Assembly: GCA_037441565.1 (NCBI GenBank)
Contig: JBBIRW010000003.1
Span: forward strand, 124,001 to 188,000
Origin: JBBIRW01 sp037441565
Lineage (GTDB): Bacteria; Desulfobacterota; JBBIRW01
Direction of reading: 5' to 3'
DNA length: 64,000 bases
Shown here: positions 33,229-41,646 of the stretch, piece by piece
How positions within the stretch are numbered: the first letter of the stretch is position 1
Layout: each line of letters starts with the position of its first letter
The notes under the pieces: generated by a model
Databases searched by the model: none
Seen by the model: only the letters and a program-made list of their open reading frames with translations
What the model was told of the DNA's origin: nothing
Translations under genes and position numbers: made by a program

Positions 33229-33600
33229 ATGAAGAGGATCTTAATAACAATACCAGCCATTTTGCTTGTATTCCTTATCCTTTCTGGAACGGGAAGGGCG
33301 CAGGATGTAGAATTCACTATTTTTAAGGCAGACATTATTTTCAAATCGCATATTGCACTTTACCAGCATGCAGAAATTTCCCTTAAAGAGATAAACCTTA
33401 ACGAAAAATATAAGCATCCATCAGGGGGGTGCACACCCCTTTCCGATAAAGAGCTGGAAGGTATAAGTGCGGGTGGATTGCAGTTCTTGAACCAGAAAAA
33501 TCCATACCCATCAAGTGCACTTATCATCCTCTGGGATGAGGCAAAGGATGCATCGAGTATTCCAGGCGATAGCTATATAAACGCAACAGTAAACTGGTAG
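33229..33600 (+). CDS. exported small protein with the LSDxE leader-like motif (amyloid operon)
   Basis: The protein has 123 aa with a Sec signal peptide (ILITIPAILLVFLILSGTGR). I recognise no family. The middle carries LSDKELEGISAGG (71-83), a motif shared with the two other exported proteins of the operon and resembling the LSxxELxxIxGG leader recognised by C39 peptidases. It is the first gene after the sigma54 promoter. The position suggests a minor subunit or chaperone-like partner of the amyloid (as FapA/FapB precede FapC), which is inference. Confidence 0.75.
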   Translation: MKRILITIPAILLVFLILSGTGRAQDVEFTIFKADIIFKSHIALYQHAEISLKEINLNEKYKHPSGGCTPLSDKELEGISAGGLQFLNQKNPYPSSALIILWDEAKDASSIPGDSYINATVNW

Positions 33601-33683
33601 AAGGGAGGTGATAGAAGGGAAAAGGGTTAAAAAGAGACAAGGGTTATGGATTAAAAAAACTAAAAGAAAGGAGGATTTAAGAG

Positions 33684-35603
33684 ATGTTAAGAAGAATGAT
33701 TCCTATGATGATGATCATTGCACTTGTCTGCGGCACTTCCTATGCGGGCACCCTTCTTACAGAAAATGAGATGGATGATGTAAGTGCAAAAGGGCTCCAG
33801 ATTATTACAAATAACAATGAAGATTTTGCTGCTATTAATGACCAGGACAACAACCTCGACTCTGTCCAGCTGAATGATAATGCGCAGCAGTATGCAGAAT
33901 CCTGGAGCATCGTAAACTCTGCAAAGAGTGCTGTGAATGTTTCCGCAAACGTCCTTATGGACGGGATAAGGGGAATCCCTGAGCCACCCGAGCCACCGAC
34001 AGGAAAGTCATTTTCCAGCTCCTCTGCCTCACAGTCAAATGACAATACTGCCATCAACCACAAAAATAAGGCGATTGTTGAAACAGAAAATGGCTTTGCA
34101 GTTGCGATTGCAAAGAATAAAAACAAGGAGACCCAGTTGATCGAGAATAATTACTATGATAATGTAGATGGAGAAACAGGAGGAACCATCGAAGACCAGG
34201 ACAACAACAATAACTCTGTCCAGCTGAATGACAATGCGCAGCAGTATGCAAATGCCTATGACATAGTAAATGCCTCAACAAGTGCAATAAATGTGGCTGC
34301 AAACATCTTTATCTCAGGAGGGGTAACAGAGTCCAATATCTCCCAGTCCAATACCCAGTTTGCAAGCAATATGCATAATCTCGCAGTTGCATCAAGTAGT
34401 GGATTCTCACTTGCAGTAGCATCCAACAAGGAAGAAGGTCCAACCCAGGTAATCAGCAACACCTATGTAAATGGAGCAGAAGACATCGAAGACCAGGACA
34501 ACAACAATAACTCGGTCCAGGTAAATGATTATGCGCAGCAGTATGCAGTAGCCGACTCTATCATAAATGCTGCCCAGTCAGCTGCAAACACATCTGCAAA
34601 CATGGCATCCATGGACGATGTCTCAGAATTATCCAGTGTTACACAGGGCAACACCAATTTAGCCTACAACCATTTCAACAAGGCTTACGCCGATGGAGAA
34701 TTTGCAGTTGCTATTGCAAAGAATAAAAACAAGGAGACACAGATTGTGCTTAATATGCCTGGCGAAATTGAAGAAGGAGAAGGATTAGGTAAGATAGAGG
34801 ATCAGGACAACAACAATAACTCTGTCCAGCTGAATGACAATGCACAGCAGGAAGCATATGCCTATGTCCTTGAAAACCTCTCCATGTCAGCTGCAAATGT
34901 TGCCCTTAACCTCCTTGGCGCAGGGGATGTTACTTCAAGCACCCTCACACAGTCCAATACCCAGGTTGCATCTAACTATGATAATATCGCTGTAGCAACA
35001 TCAGTTGCATTTGCTGGAAATGTGGAGTTCAACGAAAATCCTGGCCAGTACATCCAGAATCTCCACGGAACCATTTATGACCAGGACAACAACAATAACT
35101 CTGTCCAGCTGAATGATGAAGCACAGAGAGATATGGTTGTTGACAAGTCAATAAATGCTGCCAACTCTGCAGTAAATGCAGCCCAGAATATAATGAAAGT
35201 TGGTGATGTCTCGGGTTCAATTCTCACGCAGGAAAACTACCAGTATGCAAGCAACCATAACAATCTTGCTGCAGCTGACTGCGTAGCTGTTGCTGCCAAT
35301 ATCAACAAGCAGACCCAGATCGTTGATAACTGCTTCTGTTCAAATTTAAGCGAAGGTACGCAAGATAACAATATGAACTCTGTCCAGCTGAATGATGATG
35401 CCCAGCAGTATGCATCGACCATTATCTCAATGAATCTTGCAGAGTCTGCAGCAAATGTTGCGCTTAATGTAATAACCGCAGGAACTGTGTCCGGATCCAC
35501 AATCAGCCAGTCCAATACGAATGTTGCCATAAACTTCTCCAATATAGCAATTAGCGGAGGTTTCGCGTTGGCTGGAAATGCTGAGTTCTATGGTCTACGG
35601 TAA
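33684..35603 (+). CDS. major amyloid-like repeat protein, Fap-like
   Basis: A signal peptide (about 1-21) is followed by LTENEMDDVSAKG (25-37). Then come six bipartite repeats of roughly 85-105 residues, each opening with a variant of DQDNNNNSVQLNDNAQQYA, an alternating S/A/N helix-strand tract (SAxNVAxNI), and then QSNTQ..ASN..N.AVA. N and Q are very abundant, and Cys occurs only in a CFC motif near residue 549. Such N/Q-rich imperfect repeats, with a C39 peptidase and a barrel next door, are the features of FapC functional amyloid. It would be exported to the surface and polymerise. AAAGGAGG precedes the start. It is 639 aa and a terminator follows. Confidence 0.8.
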   Translation: MLRRMIPMMMIIALVCGTSYAGTLLTENEMDDVSAKGLQIITNNNEDFAAINDQDNNLDSVQLNDNAQQYAESWSIVNSAKSAVNVSANVLMDGIRGIPEPPEPPTGKSFSSSSASQSNDNTAINHKNKAIVETENGFAVAIAKNKNKETQLIENNYYDNVDGETGGTIEDQDNNNNSVQLNDNAQQYANAYDIVNASTSAINVAANIFISGGVTESNISQSNTQFASNMHNLAVASSSGFSLAVASNKEEGPTQVISNTYVNGAEDIEDQDNNNNSVQVNDYAQQYAVADSIINAAQSAANTSANMASMDDVSELSSVTQGNTNLAYNHFNKAYADGEFAVAIAKNKNKETQIVLNMPGEIEEGEGLGKIEDQDNNNNSVQLNDNAQQEAYAYVLENLSMSAANVALNLLGAGDVTSSTLTQSNTQVASNYDNIAVATSVAFAGNVEFNENPGQYIQNLHGTIYDQDNNNNSVQLNDEAQRDMVVDKSINAANSAVNAAQNIMKVGDVSGSILTQENYQYASNHNNLAAADCVAVAANINKQTQIVDNCFCSNLSEGTQDNNMNSVQLNDDAQQYASTIISMNLAESAANVALNVITAGTVSGSTISQSNTNVAINFSNIAISGGFALAGNAEFYGLR

Positions 35604-35611
35604 TGAAAATC

Positions 35612-35637
35612 GAAGGGGGGCCCCTGTGCCCCCCTTC
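35612..35637 (+). terminator. intra-operon terminator after the major repeat gene
   Basis: GAAGGGGGGC (35612-35621) and GCCCCCCTTC (35628-35637) form a perfect 10-bp stem with a 6-base loop, followed by TTCTTAATT. The downstream gene begins 20 bases later. Partial termination here would make the major subunit far more abundant than the peptidase and pore. Confidence 0.75.
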
Positions 35638-35657
35638 TTCTTAATTGGGAGGAAAAA

Positions 35658-36134
35658 ATGAAAAAAATTCTTGTGGCAACGTTCATAATAGTGCTTTTCT
35701 TTCCTGCGCTTTCTTCAGCGGAAATGTATCAGCTCAGCGATGCCGAAATGGATGAAATCCATGCAGCTGGTCTGTCCCTATTCATATCCTTTAATTTCTA
35801 TCTGGTAAACAGTGTGGCTGACATACTGGTTCCTGGCATTGATGTATCAACAGGAACTACAAATGACAGCTCAAATTCAGGATCGGGTATAACAACTGTC
35901 AACATCATCAATCAGACCGTTGATGGAAATTCGGGGAATGTGCTCCTGAATTCCGTCCAGCTGAACGACTACGCCCAGCAGAATCTCAGTGCCTTTGTTA
36001 ATTTCAACTGTGCAAACTGTGTTGTGCCCTTTGGCATCAATATCACGGTTATATACGGCAACAATCTCGGAACAGTAAGCCAGATCAACAATTCGCTGGG
36101 CCTTCTTAACAGCTCGCTGCTTTTCGGGTTTTAA
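35658..36134 (+). CDS. exported minor amyloid-like protein with a single repeat
   Basis: The protein has 158 aa with a signal peptide (about 1-20). LSDAEMDEIHAAG (26-38) is the shared leader-like motif. A single copy of the major repeat follows (NSVQLNDYAQQNLSAFVNFN), with a CANC pair just after it and an N/S-rich end (QINNSLGLLNSSLLFGF). It looks like a nucleator or minor subunit (FapB/FapE-like role, inferred). GGGAGGAAAAA precedes its ATG. It lies three bases upstream of the C39 peptidase gene. Confidence 0.78.
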   Translation: MKKILVATFIIVLFFPALSSAEMYQLSDAEMDEIHAAGLSLFISFNFYLVNSVADILVPGIDVSTGTTNDSSNSGSGITTVNIINQTVDGNSGNVLLNSVQLNDYAQQNLSAFVNFNCANCVVPFGINITVIYGNNLGTVSQINNSLGLLNSSLLFGF

Positions 36135-36137
36135 GAG

Positions 36138-36824
36138 ATGAGAAGGGAAGTGGCTCTGTTTTTGGTTTTGAGTATTGTTGTGCTGATCTCACCCATGAAG
36201 ACTGAAGGGACTACCTTCAGTCTTTCCATCGGGGCAAGGGGCGGTTTTGTAATCCACAAAGACATAAAGAGTCTTCGTGAGCTACGCACCTCTGGCATTA
36301 CTATTCAGAGGTATGATTACAGCTGCGGATCTGCAGCAGTAGCAACACTTCTCAGCTACTTCGGCGATACCATAAAAGAAGAGGAGATCATAGACACAAT
36401 CCTTAAAACTGGAGACATAAAGAAGATAATCGAAAGAAAAGGTTTTTCTTTCCTTGATATAAAGCGTTTTTTAGAGGCAAGAGGTTATAAGGCACAGGGG
36501 TATAGATCGGAATTCGAAGATCTTTTAGCCCTTAAGACCCCTGTGCTTATGCCCATAAACATCAACAACTACAAACACTTCGTTCTTTTTGTCGGTATAA
36601 GGGGAAACAGGGTCTATCTTGCAGATCCCTCTGTTGGAACTGTTACGATGCCTGTTTACCAGTTTGAGGCAGCATGGAAGGATAAGGTATTTCTGTTTGT
36701 TAGCAGATCTGAAACCCCCAATTTTAATCTAAAAGATTTAGATCCCCTCTATATGGACGACATCTGGGCAAGGATAAGCAATACCCCCATCTTCATCCCT
36801 CACGACCCTAAAAGATTCAGATAA
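36138..36824 (+). CDS. exported C39-type cysteine peptidase, FapD-like
   Basis: An N-terminal signal or anchor (about 1-22) is followed by a C39 domain. The catalytic set is visible: Gln57, Cys63 (RYDYSCGSAAVATLLSYFGD), His147 (NNYKHFVLFVGI) and Asp163 (VYLADPSVGTV). It lacks the ABC exporter parts of bacteriocin transporters, so it acts as a stand-alone periplasmic peptidase like FapD. The likely substrates are the three co-encoded proteins that carry an LSDxE...AxG motif and perhaps the adjacent barrel. It is 228 aa. Confidence 0.88.
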   Translation: MRREVALFLVLSIVVLISPMKTEGTTFSLSIGARGGFVIHKDIKSLRELRTSGITIQRYDYSCGSAAVATLLSYFGDTIKEEEIIDTILKTGDIKKIIERKGFSFLDIKRFLEARGYKAQGYRSEFEDLLALKTPVLMPININNYKHFVLFVGIRGNRVYLADPSVGTVTMPVYQFEAAWKDKVFLFVSRSETPNFNLKDLDPLYMDDIWARISNTPIFIPHDPKRFR

Positions 36825-36832
36825 AAAATTTG

Positions 36833-36860
36833 TTTACATTTTCAGTCAGGATGATAACAT
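36833..36860 (+). promoter_or_regulatory. possible secondary promoter before the FapF-like gene
   Basis: TTTACA (36833-36838) is followed after 16 bases by TAACAT (36855-36860), within the 77-base gap before the barrel gene. The match is moderate. Confidence 0.35.
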
Positions 36861-36901
36861 AAATGAAATCCGTGCATCAATAAATCTTCGAGGGGGATCA
36901 C

Positions 36902-38008
36902 ATGAAAAAGATAATTCTTTTATTAATGTTGTCATTCCTTCTTGTTTTTGTAACAAATGCCTTTGCCTCTTCTATAAATTTCCTTCCCCTTGATCCAGGT
37001 CCTTTTCTGCAAACAAGCCAGCTTAAGGAGGAAAAACCAGGGGAGGAAAAAATAAAAGAGGTAAAGGAGCTCCTTAAGAAAGAGCCCGAAAGACCCATGC
37101 CCTCTGACATAAGGAGGGGAGGCCTTCTTCTTAAGAAAGGTGAAATCGGATTTGATCTATCCTTAGCATATGCACATCTTTCCGAAAATAAGATATTCAT
37201 TGAAGGGTTTGCACTTCTTCCCGTTCTTGTTATTGGTGAGATAACAGTTGAGGAGATAAAACAGGATATATTCATAGGCTCAATAACACCGAGATACGGC
37301 ATTACAGACAGGATACAGCTTGAAGTAACAGTCCCCTTTCGCCTCCACTATGAAAGTTACTTCCGACCGGGTGTAACAATTGGAAAGCAGGAGGAAAGCA
37401 ATACAGACTATGGTCTTGGTGACATTCAGGCAAATCTTCTTCTGCATCTCCTGCACGAAACCGCAACCCTTCCCCATATTTTACTGGGGATCACATTCAA
37501 GACAAGAACTGGAAAAAGCGTTTTTGAGATCGATCCTCAAAAAGGTGAGATACCTCTCGGAACAGGTTATTACGCAGTGAGGGGTATCCTTTCATTTATA
37601 AAAACAGCGGACCCTGCTGTTGTATTCTTAAATGTTGGCTACACATACCCTTTTGCCCGTGAGGATAATATATGGCTTGCCCAGCAGGACCCCGATACGA
37701 AAGAAATCTACTTTGTAAAACAAGTGATAAGACTGGAGCCAGGCAAGACCTTTGAAGGAGGTTTCGGCGTTGCATATGCATTGAGCTACAAACTTGCCCT
37801 CAATATGCAATATCAGCAGAGTATCACGCTCAGTTCTGAAAGAAATAGCGTCAGAATACCGGGTTCGAGTATCAACTCCGGTTACCTGAGATTAGGTGGT
37901 ATCTGGGCGTGGAGTGACAAAACCTACCTTGACCTTTCAACAAGCATAGGTGTAACAACGGATGCGCCTGATACTGTTGTTGAGTTAAGGATTTCAAAGA
38001 GATTTTAA
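36902..38008 (+). CDS. outer-membrane barrel of the amyloid operon, FapF-like
   Basis: A signal peptide (IILLLMLSFLLVFVTNAFAS) is followed by a charged, helix-prone stretch (EEKPGEEKIKEVKELLKKEP, about 43-62), then about 290 residues of beta-barrel pattern ending in VVELRISKRF with a C-terminal Phe. FapF has the same plan: an N-terminal coiled coil that gates a barrel exporting the amyloid subunits. The family name rests on layout and context, as overall sequence likeness could not be tested. GAGGGGGATCAC precedes the ATG. It is 368 aa. Confidence 0.78.
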   Translation: MKKIILLLMLSFLLVFVTNAFASSINFLPLDPGPFLQTSQLKEEKPGEEKIKEVKELLKKEPERPMPSDIRRGGLLLKKGEIGFDLSLAYAHLSENKIFIEGFALLPVLVIGEITVEEIKQDIFIGSITPRYGITDRIQLEVTVPFRLHYESYFRPGVTIGKQEESNTDYGLGDIQANLLLHLLHETATLPHILLGITFKTRTGKSVFEIDPQKGEIPLGTGYYAVRGILSFIKTADPAVVFLNVGYTYPFAREDNIWLAQQDPDTKEIYFVKQVIRLEPGKTFEGGFGVAYALSYKLALNMQYQQSITLSSERNSVRIPGSSINSGYLRLGGIWAWSDKTYLDLSTSIGVTTDAPDTVVELRISKRF

Positions 38009-38028
38009 TTTTTTAAAAGGGAGAGAAC

Positions 38029-38541
38029 ATGAAAGTGAAAATTGCACTGATTTTAATACTTGCCACTATTTTTCCCCAAATGGCTCTGGCAGACAAACTA
38101 ACAGATGAACTTATCTCAAAAGGGCTCAAAGGGGATGCCCTAAATATGCTCAATGCCTCCTGTAAGGAGGCACTCAATTTTGACTTTAAGAAAAACCACG
38201 CATTCTGGAATGTGTTGTTGAACAAAAATGAAAAGATTGTAAGCATAGATTTTCTTCTCGGAACAAAGCACTACACGCTAACACTGGAGCCGCTTTCTGA
38301 TGGCTCCTGTCAGACTGTTCGAACCATAACAGCCTACTGGACTGTTGATTGTAAAGAGCTCGCCTCACGTTATCAGAAGGAACTTCCAAAGGGGAGTTTA
38401 AAGCTTAAAGAAGATCAGAAGATCTTTATGTGGCTTTCAACGGGAAAAGGAACAGATATCTTTCTTTACAAGGTCCCTTCAGGATGTGTGGAGATATTTA
38501 AAGAGTTCTATGTAAAGGGTCTTCCTCGCAGTGGGAAGTAG
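38029..38541 (+). CDS. small exported protein of unknown function (amyloid operon end)
   Basis: The 170-aa protein has a signal peptide (VKIALILILATIFPQMALAD) and a mature part with four Cys (ASCKEA, GSCQTV, VDCKEL, SGCVEI) that could form two disulfides. No known family is recognised. It lies 20 bases after the barrel gene and is probably in the same transcript. Its stop codon shares one base with the tRNA-His gene on the other strand. A periplasmic chaperone or accessory role is possible but unsupported. Confidence 0.7.
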   Translation: MKVKIALILILATIFPQMALADKLTDELISKGLKGDALNMLNASCKEALNFDFKKNHAFWNVLLNKNEKIVSIDFLLGTKHYTLTLEPLSDGSCQTVRTITAYWTVDCKELASRYQKELPKGSLKLKEDQKIFMWLSTGKGTDIFLYKVPSGCVEIFKEFYVKGLPRSGK

Positions 38542-38613
38542 GTGAGTGAGGGGATTCGAACCCCCAACACCTGGAGCCACAGTCCAGTGCTCTACCGTTG
38601 AGCTACACTCACC
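38541..38613 (-). tRNA. tRNA-His (GTG)
   Basis: The acceptor stems are GTGAGTG and CACTCAC, with the extra 5' G (-1) at 38613, anticodon loop CTGTGGC and T arm GGGGGTTCGAATCCCC; discriminator C. The 3' end abuts the stop codon of the convergent gene. Confidence 0.95.
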
Positions 38614-38686
38614 ATATTAATGTGCAATTTTAAAAGTTATCACCCATCCTCTCCTTTGTCAATTATTGAGATGAAGAACCGCCCCT

Positions 38687-39481
38687 TCATTCCATCACCG
38701 GTTCCTTTATGGGTAGTGGATTTACAGGACCCTTTCCTTTCCCTATATTGTAAGGGTTACTCAATGCCCGCTCTATGTACTGCTTTGAAAGACTCACGGC
38801 ATCAGGAACGGATTTACCCTTAATGATAAATGAGGCTATTGCAGAGGCAAAGGTGCAGCCCGTTCCGTGGGTGTTTGCTGTTTCAATCCTCCTTCCCACA
38901 AATTCGTAGAATTCACCATTCCAGAGGAGCAGATCAATTGGATCACCGCTCATATGGCCTCCTTTTACCACCACCCCTTTTGCACCCATATCCACTATCT
39001 TCCTGGCAGCCCTTCTCATGTCATCAATGGACCTGATCTCTATCCCTGAAAGCACTTCAGCCTCAAAGATATTTGGTGTTACAACCGTCGCCAGGGGTAT
39101 GAGATAGGATTTTACTGAAGAGATTGCATCTTCTTCAAGGAGCCTGTGTCCGCTCTTTGAAACCATCACAGGGTCAACAATCATTATCTCCCACCTGTAG
39201 TGGACTGCCCTTTCTGCAACAGTGCGGATGATATCACTACTGAAGAGCATACCTGTTTTTACTCCATCTGTTCCTATATCCTCCATTACTGCATCTATCT
39301 GTGCCTCAACGAGATCCGGGGGGAGTCCATATATCTTCCTAACACCAACTGTATTCTGTGCAGTTACTGCAGTTATCACAGTTGTTCCAAAAACACCAAG
39401 GCTTGTTGCAGTTTTAAGATCAGCCTGAATGCCCGCTCCGCCACCTGAATCAGAACCAGCAATGATCATGATCCTCTTCAT
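38687..39481 (-). CDS. thiD: hydroxymethylpyrimidine/phosphomethylpyrimidine kinase
   Basis: ThiD phosphorylates HMP and HMP-P in thiamine synthesis. The 264-aa protein has the N-terminal IAGSDSGGGAGIQADLKT, the central IVDPVMVSKSGHRLLEEDAI and the anion-hole motif THGTGCTFASAIASF, with GAKGVVVKGGHMSGDPIDLL between them. It stands alone between tRNA genes, and no TPP riboswitch was seen upstream. Confidence 0.96.
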   Translation of the reverse strand: MKRIMIIAGSDSGGGAGIQADLKTATSLGVFGTTVITAVTAQNTVGVRKIYGLPPDLVEAQIDAVMEDIGTDGVKTGMLFSSDIIRTVAERAVHYRWEIMIVDPVMVSKSGHRLLEEDAISSVKSYLIPLATVVTPNIFEAEVLSGIEIRSIDDMRRAARKIVDMGAKGVVVKGGHMSGDPIDLLLWNGEFYEFVGRRIETANTHGTGCTFASAIASFIIKGKSVPDAVSLSKQYIERALSNPYNIGKGKGPVNPLPIKEPVME

Positions 39482-39530
39482 AAATGCCCTTTCTCATTTT
39501 ATTTCAGTTTCCATAATAGAAAAAAGATAG

Positions 39531-39604
39531 CGCGCCTGGGAGGATTCGAACCCCCGACCCGCTGCTTAGAAGGCAGCTGCTCTATCCTGCTGAGCTACAG
39601 GCGC
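39531..39604 (-). tRNA. tRNA-Arg (TCT)
   Basis: The acceptor stems are GCGCCTG and CAGGCGC, the anticodon stem is GCTGC/GCAGC with loop CTTCTAA, and the T arm is GGGGGTTCGAATCCTCC with one weak pair; discriminator G. CCA is not encoded. Confidence 0.94.
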
Positions 39605-39623
39605 TTTTCTGCGGGCAGTTTAA

Positions 39624-39652
39624 AAATTAACATTTACACCCCGTGAGGTCAA
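39624..39652 (-). promoter_or_regulatory. promoter of tRNA-Arg (TCT)
   Basis: On the minus strand TTGACC (39647-39652) is followed after 17 bases by TAATTT (39624-39629), 20 bases before the mature tRNA. Confidence 0.6.
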
Positions 39653-39672
39653 TAGGATTGAAAAAGGAGGAG

Positions 39673-40920
39673 CTAAAATTTTAGCTGCGATCTGACCAGA
39701 AATGCCTTTGGATTTGCCTTTTTATACTGATTTCCCGGGGCATTGAGATTTTCTATATCATACAGGACAAAATCCGCCATTATCTTGAAGAATTTATTCC
39801 AGTACCAGTTGATACCAAAAGTGGATGCATTTACTGTCTGCCCTATGTAATCAGGATAACCACCGTTATCATCAATATCTATCTGCTCTATCTTGAATAC
39901 TGTCTCAATACCCCTCTCCACATCCTTAAGGGTCTTCTTCCTGTCGCCGGTAATTAAGCATGAAAGCTGGAGATACCAACCCTCACCCCTTATATCACTC
40001 AATCCCCTCCTCTGGAAATCTGCAACTATATACTCCGCTATTATTGCACCAGGACCGTATGTATATGAAACCTCAGCTCCACCTATTGTTCTGAAGCCAT
40101 CAACACCAGGGCTCACACTGAATATCTTCTTTGCACCTGAGTAGTTTAGTTTCGGTTCAAAGGCAGCTGGTTCCTGTTTTCCCGCCTGTAAGGATGCACC
40201 GAATGAGAGGTTTTCAAAAAGTCCCTTTTTCCCTTTAAATGGTGAGAGCACAATCCTTCCAACGACATCCTTGTTATCGTTGTTATCAGATGTATTGAGT
40301 CCAGTTCCATTGAAGATGCCCAGTGAGTACTCGATCGTATCCCTGAAGAGCTTTCCATGAAGTGCAACACCTATGTCCCTGTCCTTCCCCATCCCTCTGA
40401 GATTACTTACTGCCATTGATTTCTCAACGGTTTCAATGGTGGATGATGACCTCAGACTCTCAAGGCTGAACGGAATCTTAAACTGACCCATCCTGAGGCC
40501 TGCCTCCCTGAAGTGAAGTAGATCTATGTAGGCATCCCTCAGGATATAGTCTTTTGCTTCAAATTCAGGCTGGAGCACAAACTCAAAATTTTTGTAGATG
40601 TCCACTGTAAATTTAACCCTTGCCCTTCTCACAACAAATGAGTCGTAGTTTAAGTCCTTTGTGTCTATCAAACCCTGAAACTGAGGCTGAACATATCCAT
40701 TTATCTTCAGTTTAAAGTTCCCATCCTCACTCATTATTATGAAGCCGTCTTTGTATGTTGCTACTATCCTTGCTCCCTTCTCCTTCTGTATTGCTTCAAC
40801 CTCTTTTTTAAGCTTCTCAAGCTCCTTCTTTATCTCCTCAACATCTGCTCCCCGTGATGTTGAAAATAATGAAAAGATTGAGATGATAATTGATGCTATC
40901 ACTAAGGGAATCCTTTTCAT
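39673..40920 (-). CDS. phosphate-selective porin O/P-type outer-membrane protein
   Basis: A signal peptide (about 1-24) is followed by a short coiled coil (EIKKELEKLKKEVEAIQKEK), then a barrel with OprP/OprO family marks: FVVRRARVKFTVDIYKNFEF, DAYIDLLHFREAGLRMGQFK and PFSLESLRSS. OprP-type porins pass phosphate or similar oxyanions. It is 415 aa with a C-terminal KF. As the last gene of the molybdoenzyme operon, it probably admits that enzyme's anionic substrate. The basic residues that select phosphate in OprP cannot be verified without alignment. Confidence 0.85.
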   Translation of the reverse strand: MKRIPLVIASIIISIFSLFSTSRGADVEEIKKELEKLKKEVEAIQKEKGARIVATYKDGFIIMSEDGNFKLKINGYVQPQFQGLIDTKDLNYDSFVVRRARVKFTVDIYKNFEFVLQPEFEAKDYILRDAYIDLLHFREAGLRMGQFKIPFSLESLRSSSTIETVEKSMAVSNLRGMGKDRDIGVALHGKLFRDTIEYSLGIFNGTGLNTSDNNDNKDVVGRIVLSPFKGKKGLFENLSFGASLQAGKQEPAAFEPKLNYSGAKKIFSVSPGVDGFRTIGGAEVSYTYGPGAIIAEYIVADFQRRGLSDIRGEGWYLQLSCLITGDRKKTLKDVERGIETVFKIEQIDIDDNGGYPDYIGQTVNASTFGINWYWNKFFKIMADFVLYDIENLNAPGNQYKKANPKAFLVRSQLKF

Positions 40921-40944
40921 TTCAACACCCCCTTTATTTTGAAG

Positions 40945-41640
40945 TTAATTAGATAATGACCTCTGTTCCATCTCGAGCACCCCAGCTGTTAGATGCAATA
41001 CCCCCTTATAAAAGATGGTCTTCGCTGATTCCACTGCCCTATTAACATATGCTGGAACCCATATACCCAGATGGTCGCGCAGAAATTCTCCCTCCATTTC
41101 AAGAAATCTCATTGCCTCTTCAAATCTAATCTCCCTCCAGCAGTTAGCCTCGTGAAAGCACAGAAGCGACATGAATTTTAGTTCAATGCCGATATAATCA
41201 GGGATCTCATCACTGATATCCATGCTGATGCCGCTATTCTGATATCTCTCAATAACCTTTAAGGTCCACTCACCCATTACCCTATCCTCACCCCTCCACA
41301 AAGATTCGTAAGGTGGAGGTGGACTGTAACCCTTTTTAATGCCCCTGAAGAGTTTTGTAAAATCAACTCCAAGTTCTAAAGCCACTTCTTCTATGGGGGT
41401 ATTCCTTATGGAATCCAGGAATGCCTGGAATAGTTCAGCTGCTTCAGCAATTTTTGAATCTTCTGAGGAAGACAGAATTTCTAATGTATTTCTAAACTTA
41501 GCAGTCTGAAGTTTGGCTATAAATTCTTCTCCCGGTCTTTCCGTATAAAAACCACTCAGAAGAAGATAAACCCTGCTTCTTTCGTCTGCCTCTTTACTAT
41601 TTAAGATGATCTCCTCCTCTGTTAATTCGATTATCTTCAT
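40945..41640 (-). CDS. TorD/DmsD-family molybdoenzyme chaperone
   Basis: TorD-like chaperones bind the Tat signal of molybdoenzymes and hold them for cofactor insertion. The 231-aa protein is all helical, with the family motif LGVDFTKLFRGIKKGYSPPP-YESLWRGE and a C-terminal EFLRDHLGIWVPAYVNRAVE block. It lies in the operon of a Tat-exported molybdopterin enzyme and most likely serves it. AGAGGAG precedes the start. Confidence 0.88.
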   Translation of the reverse strand: MKIIELTEEEIILNSKEADERSRVYLLLSGFYTERPGEEFIAKLQTAKFRNTLEILSSSEDSKIAEAAELFQAFLDSIRNTPIEEVALELGVDFTKLFRGIKKGYSPPPPYESLWRGEDRVMGEWTLKVIERYQNSGISMDISDEIPDYIGIELKFMSLLCFHEANCWREIRFEEAMRFLEMEGEFLRDHLGIWVPAYVNRAVESAKTIFYKGVLHLTAGVLEMEQRSLSN

Positions 41641-41646
41641 CAGAAA

